Source: Cladopsammia gracilis (lineage: Eukaryota; Cnidaria; Anthozoa; Scleractinia; Dendrophylliidae). Taken from it: 64,000 nt of DNA. A model generated the notes under the pieces. It ran no database searches and was not told where the DNA came from. It saw nothing but the letters and a program-made list of their open reading frames with translations. The position numbers and the translations under genes were made by a program. Shown piece by piece: positions 30,538 to 40,780 of the stretch. Position 1 is the stretch's first letter; each line of letters starts with the position of its first letter. The stretch spans positions 1,134,501 to 1,198,500 of the forward strand of contig JAJGOT010000123.1 in the NCBI GenBank assembly GCA_022457155.1, given 5' to 3'.

Positions 30538-30640
30538 ATTTTTATTTTCATATTATTTAGTACTCAGTCTTACTCGGCCAAATTCTTTACTCGGGCAATC
30601 ATATAAACTAGGTCCCAGGCCTCGCTGCCAGCCCCCCCTG
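30538..30640. repeat. Right terminus of the P-type transposon
   Basis: Ends ...CTGCCAGCCCCCCCTG, the complement of the left start. The whole 103 bases recur inverted at 19068-19170. Confidence 0.85.
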
Positions 30641-30648
30641 AATTTAGC
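30641..30648. repeat. Right target-site duplication, AATTTAGC
   Basis: Matches 21650-21657 exactly. Confidence 0.85.
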
Positions 30649-31663
30649 TAGATACAAGATAACTCAAACTAATAACAACCACCAGGAAATTCAGATATAG
30701 GCCTTTTTTTTCATCAAGAGCGGTAAGTATATTAAACTGAATAGGCTTCCATTTGTATAAATACATACGGGTAGCCCAGTTTACGCTCATAAAGCGTCTA
30801 GTTATATATATACTTGATGGTGTCCGGCAGTTGCCTGGCAACAAAAATCGCGACCGCTGACAATGGCGTATTCATGTTTATTCATGGAGGCCGTGCCGGC
30901 GGCCGTTTAACCTTACTGTGAAAAAATGTTTACTCTCGGTGAAACACAACCAATTTCTGATGCAAATGAGAAAGAACAGCAAAGACAACAACGCTGGATT
31001 CCACAAGTGGCTGTAAATCCTTGTTCGTGAAAATTAACCACCGAAACTCCGCTGAACGGTGACTTGAAATTCAGCACGATCGCGATCGAGCAACGAAGAG
31101 ACAACGAGAGCATAGATTACAAAGACTTCGAACAGCCTAGGCACACCGTTTGACTAGGTTCAAACGCCTTGACAAAATGCCGCCATTAGAATTCTGAACG
31201 AAACCGATCAGGAGAGGCGACACCGACTGGAAGTGTTGGACAAAATGATTCTGTTTGTAGACGCAACGAGAGGCGGCAAGAATTACACGATCAGCTAAAT
31301 ACTCGTGACGAATATCTTTCATACCTGATACGGTAGGGAAAAGCAAACACTGATTATAGGAAAGGCTCAGAGAAAAAGAGCGATTAAGAAATGTAGCTCA
31401 AATCACCGGCTAAACTACTGAGAGGATAATCAAACACTGAAAAATAATTCTCTTACTACACACTGTAATTTGATGTTTATTGATATTCTCACTAACGTCA
31501 CTAAGGAACTCGTTAAATGATCAAAACTACAGATCACACAGGTGTAAATTATTTCCCAAATATACAACATTTACATGATGTAGCATTGTCCGTGAAACAG
31601 TGATCGAGTTGTATTACGTATACAGTATCTTGAGTTTACAGCATTCTTCATAAAATAGTTCAA
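30649..31663. other. Non-coding, nothing recognised
   Basis: Short frames only. A CpG-rich patch near 30840-30910 is the only compositional change. Confidence 0.45.
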
Positions 31664-32221
31664 TTAAGCCCGGTTTCCATATGATCGCTACGATCGCTAC
31701 GATCGTTGCGATCGCTGCGATCGCTGAAAAAAATAGTTCAGCGATCGCAGCGATTGATGGTTTCCATATGATCGCTGCGATCGCTACGATCGCTGAGAAA
31801 GTGAATGAAGATCGAGGGGACCTGGGTCTGACAATATCGTTTCGCCTCATTCTTGAAATTCAACATAGCGGCTGTGAATTGTTTTTAAAATTTGTTGTAA
31901 AGACAGTCGTATCTTTGCACTTCTTCCATAAAAAGGGCCAAATCGCACCCTTTGAGTGAGCGTACGCAGTGCATCATGGTATTTTTGCCGTCGCTGCGAT
32001 CGCTGCGATCGCTGGAGAGTGGTTTCCATATGATCGCTACGATCGCTACGATCGCTGAGATAGAATCACAGCGATCGCAGCGATCGTTGTCGCTGCGATC
32101 GCTGTGATCGCTACGATCGCTGGAGAGTGGTTTCCATATGATCGCTACGATCGCTGAACTTTTTTTTCAGCGATCGCAGCGATCGCAGCGATCGTAGCGA
32201 TCATATGGAAACCGGGCTTAA
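31664..32221. mobile_element. TTAA-flanked MITE made of GATCGC repeats
   Basis: TTAA at 31664-31667 and 32218-32221 flank the termini GCCCGGTTTCCATATGATCG and its complement. The interior repeats GATCGCTACGATCGCTGCG-type words dozens of times on both strands, and the motif GGTTTCCATATGATCGCT recurs internally at about 31760, 32022 and 32128. The TTAA target is that of piggyBac-type transposases. Confidence 0.85.
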
Positions 32222-32275
32222 GAAATAACATTCGAATGGTTTAGTAAGGAGAATTTCTGTTTACAATTTGTATAT

Positions 32276-32344
32276 GTAATCGCATGGGCCCGAGTAAAAT
32301 TAAGGATTAATATCACGCTTCGCGACTCGGGCAATTTCTACAGT

Positions 32345-32381
<37 letters not shown>

Positions 32382-32398
32382 GAGGGAACATGCGATTA
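32276..32398. mobile_element. Foldback element, ~40 bp arms
   Basis: TAATCGCATG followed by AAAATTAAGGATTAATATCAC at the left is mirrored by GTGATATTAATCCTTAATTTT and CATGCGATTA at the right. Confidence 0.75.
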
Positions 32399-32403
32399 CT
32401 TGT

Positions 32404-33276
32404 TTATAATATAGAGGGCAAAATTATACGGAAACCTTTCAGACTTTTTACTGTAAGAGTCACTCAGACTTGAAACTACCCGAAGTGAAAATACTCTCTC
32501 GCAAACTGACAAGAAAAACTTTTCAACTCATTGTGGTTAAATAAATTTCTATTCGGTGAAAGATACATTTGGCTGTTATGTACATCTAGAGAATATAGCC
32601 TGATTTTTATCGAAAAAAGACATTTTACAACAAAACAACGCAAGTTTTATTTATAAGCGTACCTGTGTTTTGAAGTTTTTGCCGCTTTGATAACAACAAC
32701 AAATTGCGAGAGTTCAAACTTGCTTGCACGTTTGGCGAAATAATTGCTTTCTTTCACTTCTTTTAGCCTTATTCTTTCTCCTGTTAAACGTATATTTTCC
32801 CTTTCAGCAAAATCTGTCAAAGTTCTTTTCTTTAGGTCCGCAGAAATCCGCATTTTTTCAATGAAGTGCTGGAACTTTAAAACCTTGTCGCCATGAATGA
32901 ATTTCTTCGAGGTCTTCAACGTCGCAAAGTGGCCTGCAGGCGCCTCGTTAATCCAAGATATGACACAAATAATCGCTTCCTGTTTGGCATAAAATGCTGT
33001 AATTAACCTCTAGAATTGCTTTCATTGGTATCTTCCGATTTCATTCCTTTTTTATAACAAAATCTCCGGCGAAACATGCGAGCGCTCCGTTTGCAAATTT
33101 TCTTCAAAATCCCGCCAAGCCAACTGAATGCAACGAGAACGACGCGCTCAACCAATCACGAGTGAGAAATTTTGATGCTCGACCAATCAGGAGCGAGTAA
33201 TTTTGCCCTCAATTAATAAAAAATGCCCTCTTCGTCAGCCAATCAGCATTCAGTAATTTTGCCCTCTATATTATAA
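32404..33276. mobile_element. 861 bp non-autonomous element with TTATAA duplication
   Basis: TTATAA at 32404-32409 and 33271-33276 flank inverted termini TATAGAGGGCAAAATTA (32410) and its complement (to 33270). The interior carries a 90-residue minus-strand frame (32647-32919), Lys-rich and helical, of unknown origin; it may be a remnant or a captured exon. Confidence 0.75.
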
Positions 33277-34470
33277 AGATAAAAACATTTTGTTAGGAAA
33301 AAACAATTTTCTGTTAGCAATATCATGACCAGCTAACGTGTAGCAACTGTATACATGTAGGTAAACACGTGACACATCAACATTACTGCTTCACATTTAT
33401 AATTGGAACGGCGATCAGTATCTTAAATCTCCTCACAATATCAGTGTACGAGCAAGTACATAGATTAAACAAATTGAGAACCTGATCACCTTCAACATAA
33501 GTTGTCTGTGGAAATTGAATACAAATTCACTGTAGTTATATGGCTATGTTAACTGCATTGACACCAGTAAGGAGAATGTCAACAAAATCAACAAATTAAT
33601 TTTGATTTCAAGATTTTTAAAGGCGCTAACGTAACTGGTCATGAAGGCCTAAGTCCTGGTCTTAACCTACAAATTCTCCATCCAGGTCTCTATACATTGC
33701 TTATGGTATTTGCAGAGAATCTGTTGCTTCATCTTGAATATTCATGTTTTGTAATCGATTTTGTAATTCCCATGACCTGTATCCAAAATATAGTATTGTT
33801 ACTGCTGGGAGAATCTCATCCCACGTTCACCATTGAGTTGTTGTTTTTTGGACAACATCACTTTTCAGCAGCAGTAACCTCCTGTGATCTCAACCATTCA
33901 AACGAATAGAGTATTGCAAACTATATCAGTATGTAAATGGAACAGGAGATAGCACTAGCTCACACCGCTGCATATTGTCCTGGACCCATGTCCCACAACA
34001 GTGCTTAATACATCCACTTTCAGACCAATTTTCCTTCTGACAAAAATTAATGAAGACGAGGGGGGGTGGGGGGGGGGGGGGGCAGTCCCATGGCAGTCCC
34101 ATGGCAGTTACATGGCAGTTACAGCGACCCGCAGCTCAAAACCCAACACTGAACAACATCAGCTCCCATTTATTTTATTTTAGGAAGACAGGGCACAAAG
34201 TACAAGTTAAATTGAAGAGACTGAGAACGAAAATGTGTTAATGTCTCAACTTTAAATGAGGTCATTGCCAGCAAGCAACACAGAAATTCCATCTCTCCCT
34301 CCCACATCGCTAAAATTTTGCAGTGCATCCTCCCCCGAGCTTCGCGAGGTTCTGCGAGACACGTATTTCTAGTATGTTACATCATTCTACATAAGAGGAA
34401 CCAACGAGTCGTTACGTTTCGGTGGAATATATGTTCGGAACGCTCAAAATCCTTATTATTTAGGGCCCAT
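33277..34470. other. Non-coding with a G run and a short minisatellite
   Basis: A poly-G run at about 34060-34081 is followed by 12 bp CAGTCCCATGG-type units at 34082-34127. No gene is recognised. Confidence 0.5.
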
Positions 34471-34474
34471 TCAT

Positions 34475-34592
34475 ATGGTCTCGGGTACCCGAGAGGCCCT
34501 TAGACTTAAAGCTAGTGTTTTCTTTGATAAAATGTCGCCTCAAATGTTTGTAACATCCGAAAATTCAACGCCTTTTGTTTTTGGAGAGATCA
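34475..34592 (-). repeat. Inverted relative of the 14425-14690 tandem unit
   Basis: AAAATGTCGCCTCAAA and TTCAACGCCTTTTG correspond to the reverse complement of the unit at 14.4 kb, single copy here. Confidence 0.65.
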
Positions 34593-35548
34593 AAAAATGT
34601 CGTTTGGAGTATGAAAATAACGTCAGCTTGAATTTTCAGAAAGAAGAAAGCAACTAGTAATTCGAGGATAATATTCCGACGCAGAAGTATTTCTTTAAAG
34701 GCACTTAAATAAGTTTTAGAAAATTATATCAGTATGAATTAGTTACCTTGTCACGCCACAACCAAGGAATATTAAGCATAAAAGCCAAAAGAAGTATCGA
34801 AATATGTAAGATAATTTGAACCCAAATAATTTTAGCTCGATAAGACTGGGTGGAATATCTTTAACAACAGAAAATGTTATAGGCTGAAACGAAGCACAAC
34901 AAGATAACTTTAAAATAAGGTTACTATAAACATGTTATAAACATACAAACGTCCGCCATAAATTCTGATATAGACCTACAAGAGATCTTGATACCTTTGC
35001 TGTTCGTAAGACAAAACCCGCCTTTAACGACAATGAACAACAACAGCAAAAAGTCTTTTTTTAAAAAAAAACAGTTACATTATATTATATTTAGCGTCTG
35101 ACTTACTGAAAGTTAAAACATATGCCGTCATATCTATGTCATTACATTTCAGTTCATTTACTGAATCAGAGTTATGTATGAAATCTATGATTTTCTATGC
35201 GATAATAATAAACTTTATGTACACGCAAGAAATTATGATTTTTCGGTACGATAACAAAGCTTATGATATACCGTTCAACCGTTGTTGATGATCATGAACA
35301 GATGTTGCAATGGCCGTGTCCAACACTGTCGAACAGTGTATAGTTGAACGTTGTTGAACTGCGGAAATAGAGACACGACAGGCTCTATCGGCCAACTTGT
35401 TGAACGACCTTAGTCAATGGTGTTAAAATGTTGAATGTGTTTTCTATTCATTCAAGAAGTTGCAGCATCGTTCAACATTTGTTGCTCAACAAACCTTTCT
35501 TTGAATTACAAGGATCAATTTTTGCCACACTTAAAATCACATCTCCTA
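34593..35548. other. Non-coding, nothing recognised
   Basis: A+T-rich with repeated GTTGAAC/GTTCAAC words around 35270-35480 and no gene. Confidence 0.45.
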
Positions 35549-35811
35549 GGCCCGGCGGATGTTCTAAAGCCGATTAACGCTAATCCCGGATTTAAAGTTA
35601 ACCGAGGATTACATTTCTCTGTACATGTTAAAAATGTTTTCAAAAGGTCATTTATAGCTAGCAGTGAAGACAACTTAAAGTCAAAACTGAAGGGCAGAAA
35701 ACTTAGGAAAATTTTCAGTTGTTGAGTTATTTAACTAGATTCAAAATTCATGAAAATTGACGCTAATCCTGGGTTAGCTTAATCGTGTTTTGAACAACCC
35801 GGCCCTTATTT
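35549..35811. mobile_element. MITE with imperfect GGCCCGG-type termini
   Basis: Left AGGCCCGGCGGATGTTCTAA, GATTAACGCTAATCC and right GGATTAGC-type sequence ending AACAACCCGGCCCTTA are inverted copies with several mismatches over about 45 bases. Confidence 0.6.
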
Positions 35812-36479
35812 TTCAAATGTGAAATGTGACTAAGTGATAATCGATTAAACACTTCACATTCGCAAACATGTTTGTCCTTTTTTATCGTTCAATGAACCAA
35901 CACTTGTTGCCGGCCATGTGTCCAGTAAAATTCTGAATATCATAAGCGCTGGGTTCATATTCGTTCAAAGGACATTTTTGTGGGCTTATTTTCAGGGAGG
36001 ACAAGCGTTCGAGAAGCTTATTTTTGGGGGAATTTTGCGTTTAAAGAATGGTTCAGCTTTTAACTGAAAAACTGAAATAAGCACCAAAGCGACATAAACA
36101 TGTATTCAAATGTATAACGCACTTTATTTCAACTGAAATATCAGGGTTGCGGTCATCTCTTAAAAACCCAAAGATGCAAACAGAGTTTGCTGAAGACAAG
36201 TAATGAATGCAGTTCTTTAAATAGACGCCTATTAATAACAATTCGTCAACTAATCTGATTTTTAGTTGGGCTCTGTAGAATTAGTAGCCAATATTTCAAC
36301 TGCCAAATTTAAGGGAGAAAAATACATATCCTTAAACCTATTGTGGTCTATTGTAGCGCTGGCACTTAGGAAAACTGCTTCAAGTAGCGGAAGTTCCGCT
36401 ACTTGAAATAATGGTCAATTAATCTTCCTTTCTTCTGATTTGGGTCTTCATCTTCTCTTCCTGAGTTTTTGCCAATAGA
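35812..36479. other. Non-coding, nothing recognised
   Basis: No gene; a short hairpin around AAGTAGCGGAAGTTCCGCTACTT at about 36382-36404. Confidence 0.45.
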
Positions 36480-36755
36480 TTTTCATTACTGATGGTGTTC
36501 GGCCAAATCAGAAGAAAGAAGTGGAAATGGATTGGACACACGCTAAGGAAATCTCAGAACAAGGTGACAAAGCAAGCACTCTTCTGGAATCCCCAAGGCA
36601 AGCGAAACAGGGGCAGGCCCAAAAACAACTGGAGACGATCTGCTGAACAAGAACTACGGCAAATAGGCTTGCGTTGGACAGAAATCGAAAGACTGGCTCA
36701 GGACACAGAGCAATGGAGGAAAATTGTGGACGACCTATGCTCCACATAGGAGCCA
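36480..36755 (+). pseudogene. 5'-truncated LINE, C-terminal end of reverse transcriptase ORF
   Basis: The 85-residue frame (36492-36749) matches the C-terminal tail of non-LTR retrotransposon ORF2 proteins: KKWKWIGHTLRK, then GKRNRGRPKNNWRRSAEQEL, then WTEIERLAQDTEQWRKIVDDL and a final LCST. This tail follows the thumb of the reverse transcriptase and is not catalytic itself. The remainder of the ORF is missing upstream, as is usual for LINE copies truncated during target-primed reverse transcription. The frame shown is intact, so the copy is fairly recent. Confidence 0.85.
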
Positions 36756-36775
36756 AGGGACTATCAATCTTCCTT

Positions 36776-37187
36776 TAAAGGCCCCTCCCCCCCTGGCGCA
36801 AACGAGGAAACATTGTTGCGGAAACATTGTTTCCCAGAATGTTTCTTGGGTGCGCAAACGAGCGAGAAACAGTGTTTCCTAGCCGCGCAAACGAAAAAAC
36901 ATTTTACTGGGAAACAAATGCGCGCTGATATATGGGATACTGCACTGCGCATGCTCAATTTATGAAGTGCAGTCCGGAGCAGTCTTCGCGACATCTTTTT
37001 AGGAAAGCGTATGCTTGTTATTTTTAGGATTTTATATTTTGACTCTGTGTAATTTTTAGCCTATATATTAGATATGGTTTGGATAGTTTTATTATATTAG
37101 ATTTATTATTTTTACTATTATTTTAATGTAATTTGTAAGGCGCATTTGAATATATTCATATAGATATTTGCGCCGAATAAGTAATAA

Positions 37188-37228
<41 letters not shown>

Positions 37229-37404
37229 CTAGGCAACATTGTTTTCTCGCGCGCAAACGGGGAAACGGGGAAACATTGTTAATTTATCTTTAATTTGTAC
37301 AGTATGTTAAGATCTGTATTAAAGTTGAGTAAATAAATAAGTAAATAAATAAACATGTTTCCGCAACAATATTTCCTCGTTTGCGGGCAGTGCGGGCGCC
37401 TTAA
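36776..37404. mobile_element. TAA-flanked MITE containing a LINE-type 3' tail
   Basis: TAA at 36776-36778 and 37402-37404 flank AGGCCCC... and ...GGCGCCT. Inside both ends lies GCAAACGAGGAAACATTGTT, inverted on the right. A sequence ending in an (ATT)n run (about 37005-37226), with the form of a LINE 3' end, is inserted within. The TWA target fits PIF/Harbinger. Confidence 0.65.
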
Positions 37405-37473
37405 GTAGATGCTTTCTTTTTTCTCTCTGCAATTAGCACTTTCGTCAGTGCTTAAGTGATTTATTTTGATTAT

Positions 37474-38165
37474 TTAGGCCCCGTCCACACTAATCCGTTT
37501 TCAAACGAAAACGGAGCTGTTTTGCTCGTCCACACTACAACGCTGAAAACGATCACTGAAAACGGAGCGATTCGAAAACGCTCTCCAGAGTGGAGCGATT
37601 TGAAAACGATGCTTTTTGAAAACGCTGTTTTCTGGTGTGGACGGAGAAAACGATGCTATCTGAAAACGGTTACGTCATCAAAATAGCCAGACCACTCGAC
37701 CGTGAAACATATCCAAGATGTCGCCATACTTCGACTGGACTGGCTCCCAGTCTACACTCTCGGTGCTTTTCTGCACTTTGTATTCGTTTGTGACTTTCAG
37801 ACGTAGCTCGACTTCATCATCAGTCCATGTGAAACAGTCTGTTTTAGGTTTTGGTTGCTTTCCAGCTGTTCTTGGCATCGTTTAGAAGGAAAATATCGAA
37901 GAATTCTAAACCAAAACAACACTCAACAACAAAGAATCAAGAATGGCGCCAATTTCGCGGGCCAATATATTGAAATGCGCATGCGTAGAGTTCATTTGAG
38001 CATGCGCACTTAGGGTATCAAAGCGTTTTCAAAACAATACGGCGCGTATTGTGTGGACGGGCGAAAACGATACGAAAACGATAAGTGTGGACGCAAATCT
38101 TTTTTAAAACGGAGCAAAACAGCTCCGTTTTCGTTTGAAAACGGATTAGTGTGGACGGGGCCTTA
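37474..38165. mobile_element. Harbinger-type non-autonomous element, TTA duplication
   Basis: TTA at 37474-37476 and 38163-38165 flank GGCCCCGTCCACACTAATCC (37477) and its exact complement (to 38162). The inverted identity continues for over 50 bases (GTTTTCAAACGAAAACGGAG). The interior retains a Myb-like coding remnant on the minus strand, pointing to descent from an autonomous PIF/Harbinger element. Confidence 0.85.
37678..37878 (-). pseudogene. Myb/SANT-like domain remnant of a Harbinger element
   Basis: The 66-residue frame begins MPRTAGKQPKPKTDCFTW and contains TDDEVELRLKVTNEYKV and DWEPVQSKYGDIL. This is the N-terminal half of the Myb-like protein that PIF/Harbinger elements carry next to their transposase and use for DNA binding and nuclear import. 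It breaks off after GRVVWLF, which is unlike the family, so the copy is truncated. No transposase remains in the element. Confidence 0.7.
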
Positions 38166-38176
38166 GTCTGGTAATT

Positions 38177-38246
38177 GTACACGTGCGCATGCACGTGCAC
38201 GTCGCACGTGCAAATGCAAATGCACGTGCACGTCGGCACGTGCATT
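38177..38246. repeat. CACGTG-rich palindromic cluster
   Basis: About five CACGTG cores with GCACGTGCACGTCG-type repeats in 70 bases directly beside the Harbinger element end. Confidence 0.75.
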
Positions 38247-39766
38247 TCCTTAACAACAGATCCAGCAAGCATTTCCCATAAGCTAATATCGTGATCATTG
38301 TAGGATAGCCTCGGCATTCTTACGCATAAAAGAACGTCAACTGTGTAAATTTTGAATTGAAAGCAGTGGCAGTCTGCGTTAAAGGCGGAGAAAAAGACAA
38401 ACAACATTTTTCGTTTTGATAATTGACGGCACGTGCAGTTAATACACAAACAGGTGAGCTAAATAAGCTAAAGTAACAGTTTTTGACGAAGTTTCATCCA
38501 ATATCTTGGACAGAAAGTCGTTTGGCCGATATCGGTATACTGAAGACTTAGCACTTCAACTTGAGCAAAAGTTCTATTTTTTTTACATTATGTCTTGCAT
38601 AGAGATATATATATTGTAGCACATTGAATTTCGATATTCAGACATTTTTATCGTCCCGCATGCCATACAGGTACTCTGAAAGTACATAACAAAACGCTAC
38701 CGCTATTGTAAATAGACTAGGTAGCTATATTGTTTTTGTAAGTTATTTTTAGTAGTAGTTTTAAATTGTTTTAGGTAGGTCCACATCAGCTGTGTAAGCT
38801 GCCACTACTGACCAGCATTACCAAATAAACCACGTACTGATGTATGTATGTATGTATGCTATACGTTTATAATTATTAAAAAAACTGAAATTCATTGAGC
38901 CACATCATCTTTACCTTTATATGCAAAATATTAAATTCAAATCCTTGAACGTTTTATACACCAGTATAATTTGTTAATTGGAGGCCTCCAGGCAAGGACA
39001 TCTTAACGTGACTTTTTAGCAATTTTCACTTTAATCTTTGATCTTTAATCACAGTTCGTAACCATACATAACTGATACAAATGAACTAATACTAACATAT
39101 AATCGAACGAAAATACAAAAATGGTTAACAGGACGGTAATAGGGGGAAACCACTGTATTCAAATGTATTTGCTTTAGGCCTCAAGGAGCACAAATTTGTC
39201 GAAATGATTTATCATAATTTATTAATGTCAAAGTACTTGAAACTAGTCCAGTTGAGTAAAAAAAAATGCATCCTTGAAAGAAATTCTTTTTCCCCTAGAC
39301 GATCTAGACAGCTTTTTAGAATAACATATTATGCATTTGGAAAATGTAAAATTTGTTGATCTGGTTGAAATCCTTTCAGTTATATTTCCATGAACCAGTT
39401 GTCATTTTGCTAAATGGAGTGTTTTTCGTTATTTCAATTGTTATTCTTCGGTAATGGAGACCATTTTTCCGTCTTCGCGTATGCGTTTTTATGAGTTTTC
39501 GCTGTCCAAAAACGATCCAGCCCGCTACTTTTCGGCCGTGCGTTTTCAATCGAGCACGTGTGCACGGAAGGTCTTACCCTATGAAAAATCTCTGTGTTTA
39601 AACAAAAATATTCGAAGACGTTTCAACTGATCGTCCCGGCTGAAATATCGACGCATCAAAACGAGTGCAAAAGTGACACGTTATTACACTCTTCTGACCG
39701 CGCGCTAGGCAAAACAGTTTTAAAAACTTAATTTTAGGAGAAAATTACTGTCATATAATAAACAAT
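38247..39766. other. Non-coding; possible LINE 3' tail at 38690-38862
   Basis: The stretch with GGTCCACATCAGCTGTGTAAGC, AATAAACC and a (TGTA)n end at 38840-38860 has the form of a non-LTR retrotransposon 3' end. Nothing else is recognised. Confidence 0.4.
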
Positions 39767-39905
39767 TTATTCAGCTTGAAGTTGTGTAATACGGCTGGGC
39801 ATTTTTACTGGTCAGTTTCAATTTTTCCTCGCCTAAAGGCTCAAAAAAAATAAAAACTGACTCGTAAAAATACCCAGCCGTATTACACAACTTCAAGTTG
39901 AATAA
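39767..39905. mobile_element. Foldback element, ~55 bp arms
   Basis: TTATTCAGCTTGAAGTTGTG at the left is mirrored by CACAACTTCAAGTTGAATAA at the right; the arms also share TACGGCTGGGCATTTTTAC. The right flank, TTGACCGCCTGTCACGAAAT, recurs inverted at 43345-43369. Confidence 0.8.
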
Positions 39906-40514
39906 CCTCTATTTATTTCTTGACCGCCTGTCACGAAATAAAAAATGAGGAACTGTACTGAATCCATCCTTGTAATCCTGCACTTTTTCACCAAAATACT
40001 GCTTCTGTTTTGCTCTATATAATCTTTTTATCCAATTAAGTTGTATATTTGGTTGCATTTGGCAATATAACATGGATATTAAGTAAACCCAATTTCCTTA
40101 TTTTGGCTTGACAGTATTGATGGAGCGCGAGGTGCACTTTCCAGCCGTGTAGAAGCGGGGTTTTCTATATTGAAGCTGTTTGAAATAAAACCGTTCAAGA
40201 ATACAGGAACACCGACGAAGACTTCGAACTGAGAGCATATCTATGACAGCTTAGTGATTTACACTCACACGCGAGCTGTCAAACTTAAAGAAAACACGAC
40301 AAAGCTAAAACTCAAAATAGACTGTTGTTAAACAGAGGAATTAATGACCGAACTCAATATATTTAATAAGTCATTGTTTTTACGCTAAACGCGCGACCCC
40401 CCCAGGATCACGCTAAAAACCGGAAAATCAGTATTACGAACACAAGAAAGTCCAAATTATCGGTGATTTTTTTCCAAGTATCGTTTAGACATATAGACTT
40501 AATATAACAACACT
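39906..40514. other. Dispersed repeat and non-coding DNA
   Basis: 39960-40015 (CATCCTTGTAATCCTGCAC) is an inverted relative of 12855-12905. No gene is recognised. Confidence 0.45.
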
Positions 40515-40780
40515 AGAAACCCATGAGTGGGTTGAAACGTGCAACTGTCTCTTGTACGCTTCAAAACAATTAAGCTTCCGATTATTCAATTTGCTAAGAA
40601 GTTGTTACAGCCATATTTGGAAAATCAAGATAAAAATATTAACCAATCAATTCCCTAGAACAACTTGCTTCCAATCTCTAGGGACCGAGAGGTTTCCAAA
40701 TATGGTATTAAGCAAAAAAAAAATGAATATTCGGAAACTGTGAATGCGCGTTACGCGTTTCAACCCACTTATGGGTTTCT
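40515..40780. mobile_element. Foldback/MITE with 25 bp termini
   Basis: AGAAACCCATGAGTGGGTTG at the left is mirrored by CAACCCACTTATGGGTTTCT at the right with one mismatch. The interior has a second pair around CCATATTTGGAAA/TTTCCAAATATGG. Confidence 0.75.

Larger units (their letters stand above)
21658..30640 (+). mobile_element. P-superfamily DNA transposon, ~8.98 kb, multi-domain
   Basis: The element starts CAGGGGGGGCTGGCAGC at 21658 and ends with the exact reverse complement of this 17-mer at 30640, with AATTTAGC duplicated on both sides. A second shared motif, ATGATTGCCCGAG, lies 48 bases from the left terminus start and closer on the right. The interior carries one coding unit of about 7.2 kb on the plus strand encoding a P-element-type transposase fused to nuclease and peptidase modules. 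Length and content are unusual: P elements and THAP9 are far smaller. Confidence 0.85.

Noticed and set aside
19068..30640. An 11.6 kb transposon bounded by 103 bp perfect inverted repeats
   Set aside because: The flanks do not match (GTAAACAT versus AATTTAGC), whereas the end at 21658 has an exact 8 bp duplication with 30641-30648.
31681..31959. Ile/Ala-rich frame
   Set aside because: It is a translation of GATCGC repeats in a MITE.
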